The notes beneath the pieces were generated by a model. That model was not told the DNA's origin, ran no database searches, and saw only the letters and a list, made by a program, of their open reading frames with translations. From the NCBI GenBank assembly GCA_036023115.1, contig JAYKKT010000089.1, positions 16,486,501-16,550,500 on the forward strand: a stretch of 64,000 nt of DNA, read 5' to 3'. The position numbers and the translations under genes were made by a program. Below are positions 29,791 through 40,566 of the stretch, in pieces (the stretch's first letter is position 1; each line of letters opens with the position of its first letter). Source of the stretch: Brasenia schreberi (Eukaryota; Streptophyta; Magnoliopsida; Nymphaeales; Cabombaceae).

Positions 29791-30589
29791 GCCACCTAGG
29801 TGTGTGTTATGAACACTCCACTACATGGGCGAATTTTGAGCAGGAGTACGGGGTTTGCTTTGATGCAATATGCGTCCTACCTCGTGGTATAGCGTAGATG
29901 CAATGCAAACTCACGCTACTCTAAAGGAAAAACCCGAATGTAAAGACAATGCCGAAGGGAAATGACTTAAGGGAAATGACTTGAAATGTAAATGCCGAAG
30001 GGAAATAACCGAAGGGAAATTTCTGAAGGGAAATACGTATATAAGGTATATATGGGCCCTTACTTGGGTCTTGCAAATAAGAGCGAAGGCTCAATGTGGG
30101 TGCGTGCTTGAATTGAAAGACTACACACACGACATGAAATAAAACCCAAATATAACTTGCAATATGGCCTTGATTAAGGTCTTGGGAATAAGAGTGAAAG
30201 CTCAATGTGTGTGAGTGCTTGAATTGAAGTACTACGCACACAACATGAAATTAAACCCAAATAGTATAACACGGCCCTTACTTGGGTCTTACAAATAAGA
30301 GCGAAGGCTCAATGTGTGTGAGTGCTTGAATTGAAGTACTACGCACACAACATGAAATGAAACCCAAATAGTATAACACGGCCCTTACTTGGGTCTTACA
30401 AATAAGAGCGAAGGCTCAATGTGTGTGAGTGCTTGAATTGAAGTACTACGCACACAACATGAAATGAAACCCAGATAGTATAACACGGCCCTTACTTGGG
30501 TCGTACAAATAAGAGCGAAGGCTCAATGTGTGTGAGTGCTTGAATTGAAAGACAACACACCCAACTTAAGCAAAACCCTATGTAAGTTA

Positions 30590-30627
<38 letters not shown>

Positions 30628-32595
30628 CTTAGGGGCTGATTAGGCCCGTGTGTGTTCAAAATCATGCACGACTAATAGAGTGCACGTGTGTGTGGGTGTG
30701 CCAAGCCACGTAATTACAAGCGGGAGGAGACTATGCTCCATTATTACAACCCCATATCGAATTTAATTTAAGCAAGTATACAACTAAGGACCAGGTTAGG
30801 CACTTACTTATAGCTGGTCCGAAGATGCCTTGCTTGCGCGTGGGCTTGGCCTTCGCCTTGGGTTGTAAGAGGGAGCTCCGTGGAGTTGAATGGCAAGGGG
30901 GGCTACTGGCCGAATGCCTTAGGTGCGTGGGAGGGGCGCCTTGAAGATGGCCGGCTGCCAGGAATGGGCTGGCTTTGTGTGTTGGGCTAAGTTGCCTAAG
31001 TAGGGTCACTAAGGGAGGGTGTAGTATTAGGAAATATGGCACTAAGTGGGAGCCTAAGGGAGTATCTAAGGGAGTGCCTAAGGGAGATATATGGCTGGCG
31101 GGTGGTTGGCCGAGTGTATGTGTACAGTCGATGGCAGGCTGCTAGGGTGGCTAGGCAACGGCGAGGATGGGAAGGAAGCTAGCTAGGGTATGGGATAAGA
31201 TGGAGTTAGGGGCTGGTGGGAAATGATATGGGTAGGTCTTAGGGAGTTAAGTGGAGTGGCCGGGTGTAGCTAGGGTGGCTAGGTAATGGTGAGTGTTTGA
31301 AGTGGCTGAGGTTTGGCCGAATGGGTTGGATGGCGGGCAGGTGGTGTTGGGGTGAGGTGGTGGTGGTGCAGGTGGCTGAGAGTGGAGGGGGAGTGAAGAA
31401 GAGGTAGGGTGAAGGATGGGGTACTAACCGAATGAAGAGGCGGTGGATGGAAGAGGAGCAGCCAGGTGGTTGAAGTGGATGGTTCGGCCGGATGGAAGTG
31501 GTGGCGACAGGTGATTGGCCGGCTGGGGTGTGGTTTTGCAGGTGGAGCAAGGTGGGGAGTGGCGGTGGTGCAGGTGGAGGACTCGGCTGGAGGGTGGCTG
31601 GAATCTGCTGGGCTCGGCTGGGCTGGGAAGGATGGGAGAGAACCTAGAAAACCCGCCCCTTGGGGGGGGTTTATATAGGGCTGAAGAAGTCGGTTGGGGC
31701 TGGTATTAGGAGGGTGGTTAGGTGGTTTAGGTAGGGGTGGTGTGGTGATAAGGTGGGCTGGTTTTGGGGAGGGTTCAGATATTTTGATACAAGGGGTTTT
31801 GGGTAGATGGTGTTCTAGGTTTAGGTGGGGTGGTTTAGGGGTTTAGGGTTTAGCTAGGTGGGTTGGTTTTGGGGTGAGGTTTAGTGAGGTGGGTTAGGTG
31901 ATTAGTTTAGGATTAGGTTAGGTTTAGGGAAGGATTAGGGAAGTGGGTTAGGTGATTAAGTTAGGATTAGGCCGGGATTAGGGAAGTGGGTTAGGTGACT
32001 ACGCCAGGATTAGGACAGGATTAGGGTAAAAGGCTAGGATTAGTGGTTTTTAGACCTTAATTACATCATGTTGGTGCAACCCTAGGTTAGGTTTTAGCTA
32101 ATTACAAGCTTAAACCCACTTTAATTAGGCTAACCCACATGATTAACCCCAAACTTGACACACAAGTCAAGCTTAATTACAACACACTCTAATCTTATCC
32201 TCCCCCACATGATCGTCCGCCTCTGTTTTTGCCTTCCGAAGCTGATTTCAAGTAATGTTTTGATGAAAATAGGGTCTTGGACGTTCGAGATCCTGCGGGT
32301 GGATTCAATACGAGAGTTGTTGTGCCGGGCTCGACTTGTGCTCCGGTTCTGGGCTCTCTTTAGCTCTTCTGGTCCTATCTTGATCAGGCCAAGCTTGGTT
32401 TGTGGGGTTTCAAAAACGTGTTTTAAAAGGTTTTTAAAGCCATATTATACATTTTTGAAATATATAAAGTTTAAAACATATGTACAGGGTTGCCTGGAAG
32501 GCTATTGGGTTTCCAGACTCAAAATGGCCCTTTGGGGCTGCTTTTACAAAACCAGGTTTGTTTTGAGGAATTCATGTGATTTCAAGGTGTTTACA
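29791..32595 (-). mobile_element. Middle LTR of minus-strand array, shared by D and C
   Basis: A type 1 LTR of which 2805 bp remain in normal orientation, ending GTGTTTACA at 32595 and followed by the inverted PPT of C. It is therefore the 3' LTR of C and the 5' LTR of D. It contains 107-bp repeats (about 30050-30550), an (AT)n run (about 30589-30622), the shared core (about 30735-30760), TATA (31670-31677) and the telomere-like tract (about 31830-32050). Relative to other copies it lacks much of the mid-U3 dyad region: sequence jumps near 32205 from TCCTCCCCCA to CATGATCGTCCGCC. Confidence 0.9.
30589..30622. repeat. (AT)n microsatellite
   Basis: A TA dinucleotide run inside U5 of the middle LTR. 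A shorter version is at about 41727-41748 in the right LTR and only TATATATATA-like sequence at about 23869, so it expanded after insertion or differs between source copies. Confidence 0.85.
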
Positions 32596-32599
32596 GATG

Positions 32600-32608
32600 C
32601 CCCTCTTT
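32600..32608 (-). promoter_or_regulatory. Polypurine tract of element C
   Basis: CCCCTCTTT, the complement of AAAGAGGGG, 4 nt from the LTR end at 32595. Confidence 0.83.
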
Positions 32609-33771
32609 GGCCTTGTCCAAATCGATTTGGATAAGGGCAAAGATGACAAACACCCCTTTCAATATCTCCCTAGATCTAACCACGAAGAATATGGGATCGT
32701 CCCAATTTTTAGCAAAATCTCAATTTATAAACTCTGGTAGGAGGGGATATCATGCCAAAGGGATATACAAAAGGTTTCTGGTCCTAAAATGGGATCAGGT
32801 TTGTGCAAGTGTCATGCGTGGAATGCAGATGCATGACATGGGTGTGGTGCCAAGAGTGGCGACCTCCCAGAGACCAGATGTGGTCGAACTCTAGAGACTT
32901 ACAAGGCCTACTGCTCCAAGTGAGCAAATCCTATGCTGTTCGATGTTCGATTTTTCAAAAATCTATTTACAAAACTATTTACAAAAGGGACAACTGTCTT
33001 GAGTCTCGATCCTAAGGATCTCGAGCTCTTCGTGTTCGCCCTTGTTTGAGTCTTAACATTTGCTTATCTAGCAGAGGTTTTATAAGAAAACAAGCTATAT
33101 TTTAAATTCCTACGCCTTACTCGAAACGTCGAATTCTCAAACAAGATGAAATTCAAGTAAGTAAATCCTATTTTTACTTTAGGATTCCTCGAAATGAACC
33201 ATGCTTTAGCTTGGGATAAGCCAGGGATGGTAAAGAGATACCACGGTCCCTTCTGAAGCATCCCGTGGTTTAAGGCATAGAAGGCGGAAAACTGCTCTTT
33301 TTGAGCTTTTTGGCCTCTTTTTCCTTTTTTTCATAGAGGGTCTCCCTTTGGGAGTATTTTTTCTTTAATCCCTCTTTTTCATAAGAGAATCGATTTTTCT
33401 TTCGTATTCTGGTTTCTTTCTTTTGGGAAAGAGCCATTTTGAATGGGAAATTCCCTTTGTTTGGGCCGTCTTTTTCCTTTTGGAAGTAGAAGAGAAGAGG
33501 GGAGGACTTATCCCAAGCCAACACTCGATCCATTCTAGATCAGCCTATTTAGAAATAGCACGTACTACTTGTAAGTATCTTGCTATGTTGAACTGGGCCT
33601 TTCTTTGTAAGAAAAAGGATTTTGAAATGTAACCACGATTTTGAAGACTCCACTCTTTCACAAGTGCGAATTCTCTCACTGAGGGTCACACGACTTTGCC
33701 TTTGCACCTTATTTTCATGTCTCAGGGCAGTTATCCCTAAAATTTTCGAAAACTGGAATTTAATCCAAATC
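32609..33771 (-). other. 3' non-coding region of element C
   Basis: About 1.16 kb between the integrase stop and the PPT. It aligns by eye along its length with 20176-21342 of B, including the inverted-repeat block (33240-33269). No supported coding sequence is seen. Confidence 0.75.
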
Positions 33772-35772
33772 CTACACATGATACTTCTTTAAGTATTGAA
33801 TATTGATAGGATCTGCTAAATTCCTACCTTCTACATCGATCAACCAATACGAATTGTTCGTGGTGGTTGCTCATACAACATAGGGTTCATCCCACTTGGG
33901 GCGCCACTTTCCATGGGGATGTGGGCCACGATAATGGATGATTTTTAAAACCAGATCTCCCACTTCAAAGTGGTGAGGTCTCATGTGTTTGCCATAATGT
34001 TGGGCTATCCTTTGCCGGTATGCACGAGCATGATCCATAGCAAGGAGTCGCCTCTCATCTAGCAAATCTAGTTCGGCCATCCAAGCATGCTGAAGTGTCT
34101 CTAGGGGGAGGTCGAGTGCAATGGATGTATGGAATGAATGCAGTTGAGTATGAATGGGAAGAATGGCGTTTGTGCCATAGACCAATTCGAATGGTGTGGC
34201 ATTCGTGGGAGTTCGGATGGAAGTCCTATAAGCCCATAAGGCTTCATCCAGCTTCTCGTGCCACGTCCTACCCTTCTCTAAGGTTTTCTCAATTATACTA
34301 ATGAGAGTCTTGTTTGTGACTTCGACTTGGCCGTTGCCTTGAGAGTTGTAGGGCGAAGAGAAGTGGTGAGTTATGCCATACGTGTTGCACAACTTAACCA
34401 TCCGCTCGTTCTTGAATGGGGTGCCATTATCAGACACAAGGTCTCGTGGAACCCCAAATCGAGCCAAGATATTCCTCCGGATGAAAGCCACGACATGTTG
34501 CCCCAGCACGTTGGTTAGGGATATGGCTTCCACCCACTTGGAGAAATACTCCGTGGTTGCTAAAATAAATCGATGCCCATTCGAGGCTTTTGGAAATATT
34601 GGGCCAACAATGTCAAACGCCCATATGGTAAATGGCCAGGGGCTGACCACGGAATGCAATGTAGATGAAGGGATATGAATGGCGTGCCCATGCACTTGAC
34701 ATGGATGACACTTCCTAACATGATCGTGACAATCCTTTTTCAGGGTGGACCAAAAATAGCCCCCTCTAAGTATTTTCATTGCCATCATGTTGGCATTAAC
34801 ATGACCTCCACATTCTCTATCGTGGAATTCATGCATCACTATCCTAACCTCTTCTAGGTTGATACACCTAAGCAGAATGCCGGTAAAGCTCTTTTTGTAT
34901 AGAACCCCACCCAGAATGGTGTATCGGGTCGAAATCTTACAGATGAATGCCTTATCTTTGGATGTGGCATCCTCGGTGAATCCCCCATTTTCTAGAAAAT
35001 ATTTGATGTTGTAAAACCAGGGTTTTTCAATAGAATCAGGGTTATTTTGGCAAATATCCAAGTCGTGTGTGGATGGGTTGGGCGCATGCCAAATTTCTAA
35101 AGATCGGGTCCCTGAAATGGGATCGACCTTTAAGGCTGAACCCAAGGAGGAGAGGGCATCGGCGATGCCATTGTCCTCTCTTCCTACGTGTGTGAGTTTA
35201 CATGATTGGAAGGACCGGACCAATCGAGTGGCCAACTCGTGATATGGAAGTAGTTTTTCATTACGTACTTGCCAAATTTTCAAAACCTGGTTTATAACAA
35301 GGAGCGAATCTCCAAAGACCTCGATGCATGATGCCCCTAGGGTTTTCGAAATCCTTAAGCCTTGTATGAGTGCTTCATACTCAGCTACGTTGTTGGAACA
35401 TTCGAAACCTAGGCAGACTGCTATAGGAATCTCGCCCTTTTTAGGGGAGATGAGGATGACCCCAGCACCAGCCCCTCGTTGGTTTTGTGCCCCATCGAAG
35501 TGCATCTTCCACACTTGGTTTTCGAAATTGTTTGCCAAAATGTGGTTTTGGAAATGGTTTTGTAATATGCCTTCATCAGGCATTTCAGCAAGTGTGGGAT
35601 ATGCGTCCTCTAATGGGAACTCAGCCACGTAATCTGCTAGGGCTTGTCCCTTAATGGAGATCTGGTGATGGTATTTCAGGTCATACTCCATTAGAAGGAG
35701 TTGCCATTTGCCCAATCTACCCGTGAGAATGGGTTTTTCGAACAAGTGCTTGATTGGATCAAGCTTGGACAC
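33772..35772 (-). pseudogene. Archaeal-type RNase H and integrase (element C)
   Basis: The uninterrupted 633-codon stretch (35772-33871) carries the RNase H tail, the archaeal-type RNase H (HFDGAQN, AEYEALIQG, FGDSLLV, REDNGIADAL) and nearly all of integrase: the HHCC zinc region, AFDIVGP, VSDNGTPF and the catalytic Glu in GNGQVEVTNKT. A single TGA at about 33868 (arginine codon in B) removes the last 30 or so residues; the ancestral stop is TAG at 33772-33774. All catalytic residues are present. It lies downstream of RT in the same pol frame; a TAG at about 35821 separates it from RNase H where tryptophan is expected. Confidence 0.93.
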
Positions 35773-36130
35773 TATCCAGATCTCATGATCTAGGAAATAG
35801 TGTCTGAATTTCTGGCAGGCCTAGACTAGGGCCAAGCACGTCTTCTCCATGGCTTGATAATTTCGCTCATAAGCCAAGAGAGTTTTCGAAATATAGTAGA
35901 TGGCATACTCCTTATGGGTGTCATCCTCGTATTGCGCCAATAGGGCTCCTAAAGCATTCGCATGCACAGAGATGTAGAGTAAAAGTGGTTTTCCTTGCTT
36001 CAGAGGATTCAAAACAGGGGGATTAACCAAGTATGCCTTTAGTTTCTCGAAGGACTTTTGGCATTCGTCATCCCATAAGAATTTTGTGCCCTTCCTCAAC
36101 AACTTGTTGAAGGGTTCGCATCTAGTTGCC
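35773..36130 (-). pseudogene. RT connection and degenerate RNase H (element C)
   Basis: Open from 36102 to 35821: RKGTKFLWDDECQKSFEKL, then LYISVHANALGALLAQYED, in which the usual catalytic Asp of RNase H is absent as in B. It ends at a TAG where other copies have TGA and tryptophan is the expected residue. In frame with the downstream RNase H/integrase stretch, but shifted relative to the RT stretch because of an indel near 36140-36165. Confidence 0.88.
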
Positions 36131-37229
36131 AGATTCGATATGAATCGGCAAATGGATTGTAAAGACCTTGGAGGCTACGGATTTGAGTGAGATTGGAGGG
36201 TGGAGCCATGTCTATGATGGCTCGATACTTAGAGGGGTCGACTTCTATACCCCTTTCCCTCACCATAAAGCCGAGAAGCTTCCTTGATTCTACCCCGAAT
36301 ACACATTTTTGAGGGTTTAGCTTTACTTTGTAAAGCCTAAGCCTTTCGAAAATCTTTTGCAAACATTCGATATGAGTGCATCGGGTTTTGGATTTTGCCA
36401 AGAGATCATCTACATACACTTCTACGAGCTCATGAATTTGATCATGGAAGATCGTGGTCATGGCTCGTTGGTATGTTGCGCCGGCATTTTTCAAACCAAA
36501 GGGCATGACTGTATAGCAGTACGTGCCCCATGGGGTTGTGAAGGCAGTCTTACCCTGATCTCGTGGACTTAGTTTGATTTGATTATAGCCTAAATAGCCA
36601 TCCATAAACAAAAACATTTCATGATTTGCAGTACTATCGACTATCAAATCTATGTTTGGTAAAGGATAATTATCCTTTGGAGTAGCTTTATTCAGGTTTC
36701 TGAAATCAATGCATATTCGAATTTTCCCATTGGTTTTTCGAACTACAACGATATTTGACAACCAATTAGAATACGCAATGGGTTTTATAAATCCAGCTTT
36801 TAACCGATCTTCTAAACCCTCTTTGACTTGCGTGTGTACATTCGGGTGTATTTTCCTAAGCTTCTGCTTTATGGGTTTTACATCCTCATCTAAGGGAAGA
36901 CGATGCTCGACAATGCTGGGGTCTACGCCCGGCATGTCTTCATACGTCCATGCAAACACATCTAAATAGGTTTGTAGAAATGCAATGAATGCTGATCTTT
37001 TATGTTCATGCAAGCATGCACCTATTTTGATGGTTTTGGGACTGGAATTATCCCCTAGGTTCACCTCTATGAAATCTCCTCCTACTGAATTGGAAGGTCT
37101 TTCAAAATCGAGAATTTTATGAAATTCTGGGAGCTTAGAAGTGGGATCTTCCTCAAGGGGATCCACTTCTGGGCTTTGATCATTCTCGTGGACTATAGAC
37201 CCCGAGGGAATTTGATGCGTGATTTTCAA
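36131..37229 (-). pseudogene. Reverse transcriptase, open (element C)
   Basis: The complete RT domain is open without a stop from 37229 to the frameshift near 36150: FAWTYEDMPGVDPS, GFIKPIAYSNWLSN, CIDFRNLNKAT, FMDGYLGYNQIKLS with the first catalytic Asp, MPFGLKNAGATYQR and YVDDLLAKSKTR with the catalytic pair. The position where B carries a solo LTR (KIGACLHEHKRS) is intact here and gives the reference for that insertion. Frameshifts on both sides detach it from the pol N-terminus and from RNase H. Confidence 0.93.
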
Positions 37230-37544
37230 AAAGACCTGGTTTTGTACTCAGATTTTCAAGTGATTTCGAAATTTTGGGTCTGACTATGCAGACAACGTTT
37301 CTTTCGAAATCCTTTTCTTTTGCCAAAGTCCTACCAGGAGCAGCTATATACAAAATCTTTTTGTTATTTTCCAATTTTTCAATTTTTTTGGGTTTTGTAA
37401 AACAAGAACTTTGGGAACTATACAAAGCACTCTATTTTCGAGTTTTTGTTTTTCCATTGTTTTTGGTTTTTCTTCTTTTTCGATTTTTTTTATTTTAAGT
37501 TTTGCAAATGTTTTTGTATTTTTATAAAAGGGATCTTCCGTCAT
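37180..37544 (-). pseudogene. pol N-terminal segment (element C)
   Basis: Starts MTEDPFYKNTKTF at 37544, immediately after the acceptor-like TTTTCCCTTTGTAG, with a Lys-rich segment (KKIEKEEKPKTMEKQK). A frameshift near 37345 moves it to a second frame (to about 37180) before the RT stretch. No known domain is recognised. The Lys-rich start is conserved with B and, more distantly, with A and F. Confidence 0.82.
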
Positions 37545-37562
37545 ACCTACAAAGGGAAAACA
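37545..37562 (-). promoter_or_regulatory. Splice-acceptor-like site at pol start, element C
   Basis: Minus-strand GTGTTTTCCCTTTGTAG then GTATGACGGAAG. Same arrangement as in B, A and F; the gag-pro stop is at 37570-37572. Confidence 0.5.
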
Positions 37563-37569
37563 CTATGGG

Positions 37570-40424
37570 TTAGACTCAGAATAGGAGATCTAAATCGTAG
37601 GTTTCTTCTAAGGCAGGTTCCAGGGCACCCTTGACCCAGGTGGTCACAAGGGGTGGCTCTGGCGGTATTCTGGGAGTATAGCCGATCCCATATCGGCTTG
37701 GATGGGCTCTAGGAGACCCTGGTTCTGTGCCCCTAGACTCTTGTAGGGCATGTAGCCCATATTCAACAACATGTTCCATGATTTTTTGTTTTTTGAAAAG
37801 GTGTGATACAAATCATGGTCCTGAAACTTGCTGTCGTCCATATTGTGCTCATATGGCCTCTTGTCCAGGGGCTTTGGAAATAGGGAACGCTTGGGTTTTC
37901 CTAGAAAGGTTAGAGTCGGGAGGGGGCCTGCTTTGGGCCGCCCCTTCACACATACAACCTTCCTAGGGTTGTTTAACACGAGCCTTGGTGGCTCGATCAC
38001 AATTTTCCCCAAGTTAGCCTCATGGGCCTGGGAGCTCGATAAACAAGGGGAGTTTATGATCCCCTGAAGCTCTGGGTGACTCTCACCTAGGATCACTATG
38101 ACCTGGTCCCTGAAAGGGATCTTGACACACCTGTGGAAAGTAAATGGCACAGCGCACAAGTTGTGTACCCAGGGTCTTCCTAGCAACAAGTTATAATGGG
38201 GGTGGATGTCCAAGATATGGAACACCCCCGTGTGTGCGATCCCTCCCGTTTCCATTGGGAGTTCGATTGATCCTAACGGCCTAGATGCATTCCCATCGTA
38301 TCCAGTGATAACGATGGGGCTTGGGTTCACTGAAGTCAAGGTGACTCCGATTTTATACGCCACATGAAGTGGAAGGATGTTGAGCCCTCCTCCCCCATCG
38401 ACTAGGCACCTGTCCAGAGAGTGGTTATTCATAACCACCTCGATATGCAGGGCCTGGTTGTGGGACTCGTAGGGTCTATCTACATCATCTTCCGAGAAAG
38501 TGATGGGCGATTTTGCTCCTAATAAAGCCACTTGGGCAGACAGGGATTCCGAACTTATGTTTGAATCAACCTTGGCCCTTTCTAGAATTTTCTCTAGCAC
38601 GAGTCTATGCCTAGGCGAGGTTTGTATAAGCTCTAGGATAGACATGTGGATAGGAATCTTTGAAAGGTGGTTTTCGAAGTCATAAGGATTTAGGATGACT
38701 TTATCCTTGTCTGCTTTTGGCAGAACACCAGAGATACATGCTTTTGAGGGGCCAGGCACACTGACCACCTTTTGAGCACTTTGTAGGTGCGGGGGTTGAT
38801 AGATCCTCCTGGATCTAGTCACTTCCCCCACGACCAGCCTAGGGTTCGCGCTAAATTTGGCTCTAAGGATGAGTTGAGGAGTACCTTGAAGTTTTAAAAC
38901 TGGTTTTGCCGGGGATTCAACTCTTGCTTGTCCCCGAATGACGACTTGGGCGGGCTTCTTGTAAAGCACAAGAGTGGGCGCACAAGTGGGTCGACCAGAC
39001 TCAGGTTTTTGTGCTAGTTCCTTAGAAAAGGTGAGGGTACATACCTCCTTTCCTTTCCCACTGCCACTGGCGTGCTTGGGAAAGGGTTCTTTGAAGATAG
39101 CTTGAGGTGGCTCAGGTTCTGCAGTGACCTAGAGCCAGCCCTCCGCTATCAAGTTCTCAATTTTATTTAAAAGGGAGAAATAGCGTTTGGTATCATGGCC
39201 TTTGAGCCGATGATACTTACAAAATCGATTCAAATACCCCCCTTTGGAAGTGACTCCTTCGGGGATTTCGGGAAGTTCTATCATGCCTTGGGCAAGTAGG
39301 AGGTCTAGGACCTCCGACACAGGTTGCCCCAACGGAGTGTACTCCCGTTTTTCAACCGGTTTTTGAAAGGTTCACTCCCTTTTGTTTTCTAGTTTTTCAA
39401 AATTTTTGGAAGTGCCCGCTACGCCTAGATCCACCCGGACATTGGCGATTTTATGGAGCTTTGCCCCTTTGTCCATCGTGGGTAGCCCATAGGTGATGGG
39501 CTTTTCCAAGCGGGTTTTAGAAACGGCACTTCCTTTCTATAAGTGATCGTATGTCCCTTTTCTCAAGTTGGTTTTGAAAAGGGATGCCTTTTTGATCAAC
39601 TTATGGAAAGTTGAGATCTCATGGAGCGAGAGAAGGGTTTTTAACTCGCTTTTAAAGTTATCCAGGATGAGCATGACTGCGCATCCTTCGGATATGGGCT
39701 CTTGCACTTGGCCCAAAAGTGACCTCCATCGTATAATGAAGGCATGTACGTCTTCATTCATGCCTTGCTTTGTATCCCTTAAGGTATTCAGAGTCGGCGT
39801 GACTTCTACGTTGTGTGCAAATCTTTGCATGAAGCAGTTCGTTAACTCTTCAAAAGTAGCAAACTAGCTTAAGTCGTAGGAAGCCAGCCATTTGGCAGCT
39901 GTGCCTTTAAGGGATAAAGGGAACCAATACACCCATTTCATAGAGTCCTTTTTCTTCTTATGGGCACGATGTGAGAAAAGCTGCAAGTGAGACCTAGGGT
40001 CTCCCATACCATCATACCGATGAAAGTTCGGTATTTCGTCATCACTATCTGTTTCGTAATCCATAGGAAGGAAATCAGACAGGGCGTAACTTCTTTTCTC
40101 TTTGTTTTGCCCTTTCAGCAACTGTTGTAGGGCTTTACGGTCCTTTTGTGTGAAGGACTTGTGGTATTGGTTGCCTTCCATTACGGAGGTCTCTTTGTGC
40201 TTGCGAGGTTTTTCAGATTTTTTCTTAGGCCTTTGTTCACCGTTTGACGAACACGAATCGCCTACTTTAGCCTCTTAGCTGAGAGCATCGATTTTGGCCT
40301 CAAATTCATTTCTCAAGTCCTCGATCTCATCTAGTTTGTTTTTGTTTTTGAAAATCCTCCTAGAGTGAGAACTTGATGCGCATGAGCCTTGGCTCGACAC
40401 TTCACTTACGTTGGATTTTGACAT
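37570..40424 (-). pseudogene. gag-pro polyprotein (element C)
   Basis: Minus-strand frame starting MSKSNPSEVSSQ at 40424. All Gag and protease segments down to about 37644 are in one frame, broken only by nonsense codons (near 40276, 39863, 39535, 39372 and 39126). These correspond to CAA, CAG, TGG or CGA in other copies. It contains the Gag core, the CX2HX4HX4C-type knuckle, then a 441-codon open stretch (38969-37644) with LVDGGGGLNILP and LLLGRPWVH of protease and the KNKKSWN tail. A 1-nt shift near 37720 precedes the WVKGALEP tail and final DLDLLF segment. Confidence 0.9.
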
Positions 40425-40449
40425 GCTTTTCAAGCTTTTTCAAAATTTC

Positions 40450-40472
40450 CTAAGTACAAGCAAAGAAAACAA
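40450..40472 (-). promoter_or_regulatory. Candidate leader-intron 3' splice site, element C
   Basis: On the minus strand TTTTCTTTGCTTGTACTTAG precedes GAAATTTTG, 26 nt before the gag ATG. A GTAAGTG donor-like site lies at 41933-41927 in the right LTR; the implied intron is about 1.48 kb. Confidence 0.5.
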
Positions 40473-40543
40473 AGTTAAAAACGACAACTCTTTGAAAAAA
40501 TTTCGCAAGCTTCTAGACTTAACTCGATTTTTGAAAGACTCAC

Positions 40544-40561
40544 GTCCCACCGGGTGTGCCA
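40544..40561 (-). promoter_or_regulatory. Primer-binding site of element C
   Basis: Complement of TGGCACACCCGGTGGGAC, 5 nt from the LTR end at 40567. It differs from the B site at two positions. Confidence 0.8.
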
Positions 40562-40566
40562 AACTC

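Larger units (their letters stand above)
32596..40566 (-). mobile_element. Internal region of element C (most complete minus copy)
   Basis: Minus-strand element from PBS (40561-40544) to PPT (32608-32600), not interrupted by any insertion. It contains gag-pro (40424-37570), the acceptor-like site, pol (37544-33772) and a 3' non-coding region. It is the best single reference in the window for the ancestral organisation. Both flanking LTRs are type 1, though the left one has rearranged and the right one is truncated. Confidence 0.92.
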
